In this document: piece by piece, positions 61,742-64,000 of the stretch
Numbering within the stretch: the first letter of the stretch is position 1
Layout of the letters: the number at the start of each line of letters is the position of its first letter
Assembly (NCBI GenBank): GCA_003223245.1
Contig: QHYI01000129.1
Coordinates: 1-64,000, forward strand
From: Acidobacteriota bacterium
Lineage (GTDB): Bacteria > Acidobacteriota > Terriglobia > Acidiferrales > UBA7541
Direction: 5' to 3'
Length of the DNA: 64,000 nt
The notes under the pieces: generated by a model
What the model was told of the DNA's origin: nothing
Databases searched by the model: none
The model's input: the letters and a program-made list of their open reading frames with translations, nothing else
Position numbers and translations under genes: made by a program

Positions 61742-61936
61742 CCTTTGGCATCTCGGCCTGTGTTTCGGCCGAAGCTGGAGCGGTGGCACGGCCCCATGTG
61801 TTCCGACCGCCGAGATAGCACCCCGGTTGCCTCATCCCGGTACACCCAAGCCCGCTAGAACCAACACTTACGAAAAACCTAGGGGGCGGTCCCCTTGTCT
61901 GAAAAAAAACTCCGAGGCCCCTAATTTCGGTGTGCG
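61742..61936. other. Intergenic tail with short GC-rich stems
   Basis: Between the small membrane gene and folP. AGGGGGCGGTCCCCT (about 61881-61896) can form a short stem, and an eight-A run (about 61906-61913) lies nearer folP; on the minus strand the T-run then precedes the stem, so a classical terminator is doubtful. Nothing else seen. Confidence 0.3.
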
Positions 61937-62821
61937 TCAAATTGATCGGCGCAGTGCGGGATGAACGAGAAAATCGGCTGCGCGAGCGACTTGGACCATT
62001 TCGGCGACGTCGTGCACGCGAACGATGTGCGCGCCATTCAGGATGGAAGCGGTCACCGTCGCAGCGGTGCCCCAGATGCGCTCCTGCGGCGGAGCGGGCT
62101 TCCCATCACGAGCAAGCGCCGCGCCAAGAAACCCTTTGCGCGAAGTGCCGACGAGCAGAGGGTAGCCGAGCTTCGCGAGTTGCGGGAGCTTTTCGAGCAA
62201 TTCGTAATTTTGCGCGAAGCTTTTGCCAAAGCCAATCCCAGGATCGAGGATGATCTGCGATTTGGCGACGCCCGCCTTACGCGCAATCGAAACGGATTTG
62301 CGTAAACCTTCGGTTACGTCCTTCAAAACGTCGCGCGCAAATTCGCCCTTTTGCATCGTGCGCGGTTCGCCGCGCATGTGCATCAGAACAAGCGGGACAC
62401 GGTGCCGCGCAGCGAGTTCGGCGAGATGCGGATCGGACTTCAGCCCGGAAATGTCGTTGATGATTTCGGCGCCAGCATCGAGTGCGGCTTCGGCGACTTC
62501 GAGCTTTTGCGTGTCGATAGAGATCGGGATTTTGAGCCGCCCGCGAAGGCCGTGCAAAACTGGGAGCACGTGCGCGAGTTCTTCTTCCGCGGGCGTGCCG
62601 CAACTGCCCGGACGTGTAGATTCTCCGCCCATATCGAGCAAATCCGCCCCAGCGGCGCCCATGACCAGTGCATGCTCGATGGCGCGATTGGTATCCAGAA
62701 ATTTCCCGCCGTTGGAAAAGCTGTCCGGTGTGACGTTCAAAACGCCCATCACGAGGGTGCGCTCGCCGAGAACCAGTGTGCGCGAAGGAAGATTTAGACG
62801 AAAGATTTGTCGGCGATTCAT
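61937..62821 (-). CDS. folP: Dihydropteroate synthase
   Basis: 294 residues, the normal length. Condenses pterin pyrophosphate with p-aminobenzoate in folate synthesis; the sulfonamide target. Motifs in order: MGVLNVTPDSFSNGG, DMGGESTRPG, ISIDTQKLEVAEAALDAGAE, IINDISGLKSD, LMHMRGEPRTMQ, DPGIGFGKS, LVGTSRKGFLG and HIVRVHDVAEM. All substrate loops are conserved. No other folate genes adjoin. Start ATG at 62821, with no clear ribosome site. Confidence 0.96.
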   Translation of the reverse strand: MNRRQIFRLNLPSRTLVLGERTLVMGVLNVTPDSFSNGGKFLDTNRAIEHALVMGAAGADLLDMGGESTRPGSCGTPAEEELAHVLPVLHGLRGRLKIPISIDTQKLEVAEAALDAGAEIINDISGLKSDPHLAELAARHRVPLVLMHMRGEPRTMQKGEFARDVLKDVTEGLRKSVSIARKAGVAKSQIILDPGIGFGKSFAQNYELLEKLPQLAKLGYPLLVGTSRKGFLGAALARDGKPAPPQERIWGTAATVTASILNGAHIVRVHDVAEMVQVARAADFLVHPALRRSI

Positions 62822-62952
62822 GCGGGAAGCAGTTTAGCGCGTGTCGGAAAGAAACAGATAACCCTGAGGCGCAGAGAATACGGAGGTTGTGCCGAGGAAG
62901 TTTCCTGGGCAACACGAAGTCGATTCGGCAATGCGCATCGAACTTGCTTCGG

Positions 62953-63912
62953 TCAGAACGAAAGTCGCTCGGAAAAGATCCAGCGATGATTGTAGGTATG
63001 GAATGTGGTAGCTGCGATCTGCACGCCCACCGCGAAGGAAAAACGAAATCTCCCGGCGACGCGCACTCGTCCAAATCCGAGCCCGGGCGTCAGGAAAACC
63101 TGTTTGTCGCCGGCGTGCGGCCCTGTTTTGTAGAACGTGGAGTTTACTTCGAGTTCAGGCCACACCTTCCATGCTGTGCGGTATTGGAAGGCCGTATTCC
63201 ATTGGAGTTGCCGGCCGAGCTTCTCGGTATCGCCGGCCGGCAAATTGCCTCCAAACGTGGATTGCGCGTCGAATCTCCTGTAGCCTTTTCCGAAGGCCAG
63301 CGTTGGCATGAGCACAGCATCGCCGGCTCCGTAACGATGCGAACCCGTAGGCGCCGTGACGGCAAGGATAAAAGTAAGCAGATAGTTGCCTTCGCTGCGT
63401 TCCCCAGCGGAAATCCGGAATTTCAGTTGCAACGGAAGATCGCCAAATCCGTTCGGCGGACCGTTGGGTGATACTACGGTATAGGTGGGCACACCCACCA
63501 AAAGCTGTGTTCTCGGACTCGTAATGAACTCGAGGCCTTTGCTGCCGCCGAGTTGGTAAGTTCTATTTCCGCCGGCTGACGGCTGGTCAAAAGTGTCAAA
63601 GCGAAATTCCTGCTTGAGGCGTCCGGAGGTGGTGGCCAAAGGCGAAAGCCAATCCGGCTGGGTTGCCTGTGCTTGCTCCGCCATGCAAATCCAGGAATGA
63701 AAGAGCCCGCGTTTTTTCTTTTCCGCGGGCTGCGGCGAGTCCTGGTCAGTCTCTTTTTGAGGAGAGGTAACAGTCTTGTCAGAGGGTTCTGTTTCAGTGC
63801 GCCGTTCCGCAGCTTCTGACCTCTCGGGCGGGTGATCGTTTGCCCACGCGATGCTAGCCATCGGCGCGGCAGCAACGCCGAGTACAACGAGAATTCCTGC
63901 TTTGCATCTCAT
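62953..63912 (-). CDS. Outer-membrane transporter-like protein (MetA-pathway phenol-degradation type)
   Basis: 319 residues from ATG 63912. Signal peptide (MRCKAGILVVLGVAAAPMAS), then a low-complexity acidic stretch (RSEAAERRTETEPSDKTVTS) and a beta-barrel of alternating polar/aromatic strands: TQLLVGVPTYTVVSPNG, GDLPLQLKFRISAGERS, AVTAPTGSHRYGAGDAVLMP, GRQLQWNTAFQYRTAWKVWP. It ends with RWIFSERLSF, a C-terminal Phe as required for barrel insertion. This fits the pfam-type outer-membrane transporters near phenol metabolism. Ligand unknown. Confidence 0.8.
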   Translation of the reverse strand: MRCKAGILVVLGVAAAPMASIAWANDHPPERSEAAERRTETEPSDKTVTSPQKETDQDSPQPAEKKKRGLFHSWICMAEQAQATQPDWLSPLATTSGRLKQEFRFDTFDQPSAGGNRTYQLGGSKGLEFITSPRTQLLVGVPTYTVVSPNGPPNGFGDLPLQLKFRISAGERSEGNYLLTFILAVTAPTGSHRYGAGDAVLMPTLAFGKGYRRFDAQSTFGGNLPAGDTEKLGRQLQWNTAFQYRTAWKVWPELEVNSTFYKTGPHAGDKQVFLTPGLGFGRVRVAGRFRFSFAVGVQIAATTFHTYNHRWIFSERLSF

Positions 63913-63935
63913 GTTCGTTTTCTCCACTGAGAGGA

Positions 63936-63974
63936 AAGAAAAACGCCACCGCCAGATGCAAATCCGACGGTGGC
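63936..63974 (-). terminator. Intrinsic terminator of a minus-strand gene beyond the right edge
   Basis: On the minus strand GCCACCG (63974-63968) and CGGTGGC (63951-63945) form a 7-bp GC-rich stem with a 16-nt loop, followed at once by GTTTTTC. It precedes the outer-membrane protein gene and so should end the transcript of an upstream gene outside the window. Confidence 0.65.
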
Positions 63975-64000
63975 CGCCTAGGAAAAGCTTAGAAACTTTG

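Noticed and set aside
1-64000. CRISPR array or Cas genes
   Set aside because: No regularly spaced repeats and no cas-like proteins; the only RNA-guided nuclease relative is the broken tnpB.

Overview
The window looks like a chromosomal segment of a soil-type Acidobacteriota (Terriglobia-like). This rests on two PadR plus ADOP (acidobacterial duplicated orphan permease) modules and a third ADOP relic, a 1188-residue Oar-like TonB-dependent receptor with a carboxypeptidase-regulatory N-terminus, two PilZ-type proteins, several secreted DUF4440/SnoaL-like proteins, a PE-ligase-polymerase LigD, and moderately GC-rich coding sequence. No phage, plasmid backbone or CRISPR array was seen. One tRNA gene (Arg, anticodon UCU) is present.

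Layout. 1-5.8 kb: two PadR-ADOP modules, the first intact, the second a decayed pseudogene. 5.9-12.3 kb: mostly minus-strand housekeeping genes (YfcE-like phosphoesterase, PilZ protein, M23 peptidase with a small partner, benzoate-CoA-ligase-type AMP ligase, membrane-anchored protein, Fcy1-like cytosine deaminase coupled to a membrane protein). 12.3-15.2 kb: frameshifted M20 peptidase and a PilZ protein with a zinc-ribbon-like insert. 15.3-19.1 kb: nucleoside-salvage operon pdp-nupC-punA-cdd, with nupC frameshifted. 19.2-24.3 kb: secreted MBL hydrolase, NmrA-like gene with an internal stop codon, ICMT-like methyltransferase, sugar porter. 24.1-33.2 kb: MerR-TPR regulator with a BrnA-like small gene, ku, a DUF1906 protein, an ADOP relic, a TnpB-only IS200/IS605-type element with a disrupted tnpB, then ligD coupled to an antibiotic-nucleotidyltransferase-like gene.

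33.2-41.5 kb: DUF72 protein, PQQ-type sugar dehydrogenase fused to cytochrome c, alpha/beta hydrolase, porin with an out-of-frame C-terminus, cstA. 41.6-45.3 kb: tRNA-Arg, then a decayed block (5'-truncated RND pump, 5'-truncated OsmC, frameshifted ECF sigma with anti-sigma-like zinc domain). 45.3-52.4 kb: secreted hydrolase, beta-propeller protein, TonB receptor, DUF4440 protein. 52.5-57.1 kb: tight five-gene catabolic operon (Gfo/Idh/MocA oxidoreductase, creatininase-like amidohydrolase, cupin, D-2-hydroxyacid dehydrogenase, DctA-type symporter). 57.2-64 kb: membrane protein, GH78 alpha-L-rhamnosidase, 47-residue membrane protein, folP, outer-membrane protein.

The most notable signals are a REP-like palindrome inside the ligD coding sequence that encodes an unusual basic linker, translational coupling of ligD to a nucleotidyltransferase of the lincosamide/aminoglycoside type, a perfect inverted repeat over the first padR leader, and an unusually high number of broken reading frames. 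The last needs checking against reads, because sequencing error could explain part of it. I did not find a system that I can call clearly new; the candidates are ranked in the findings.
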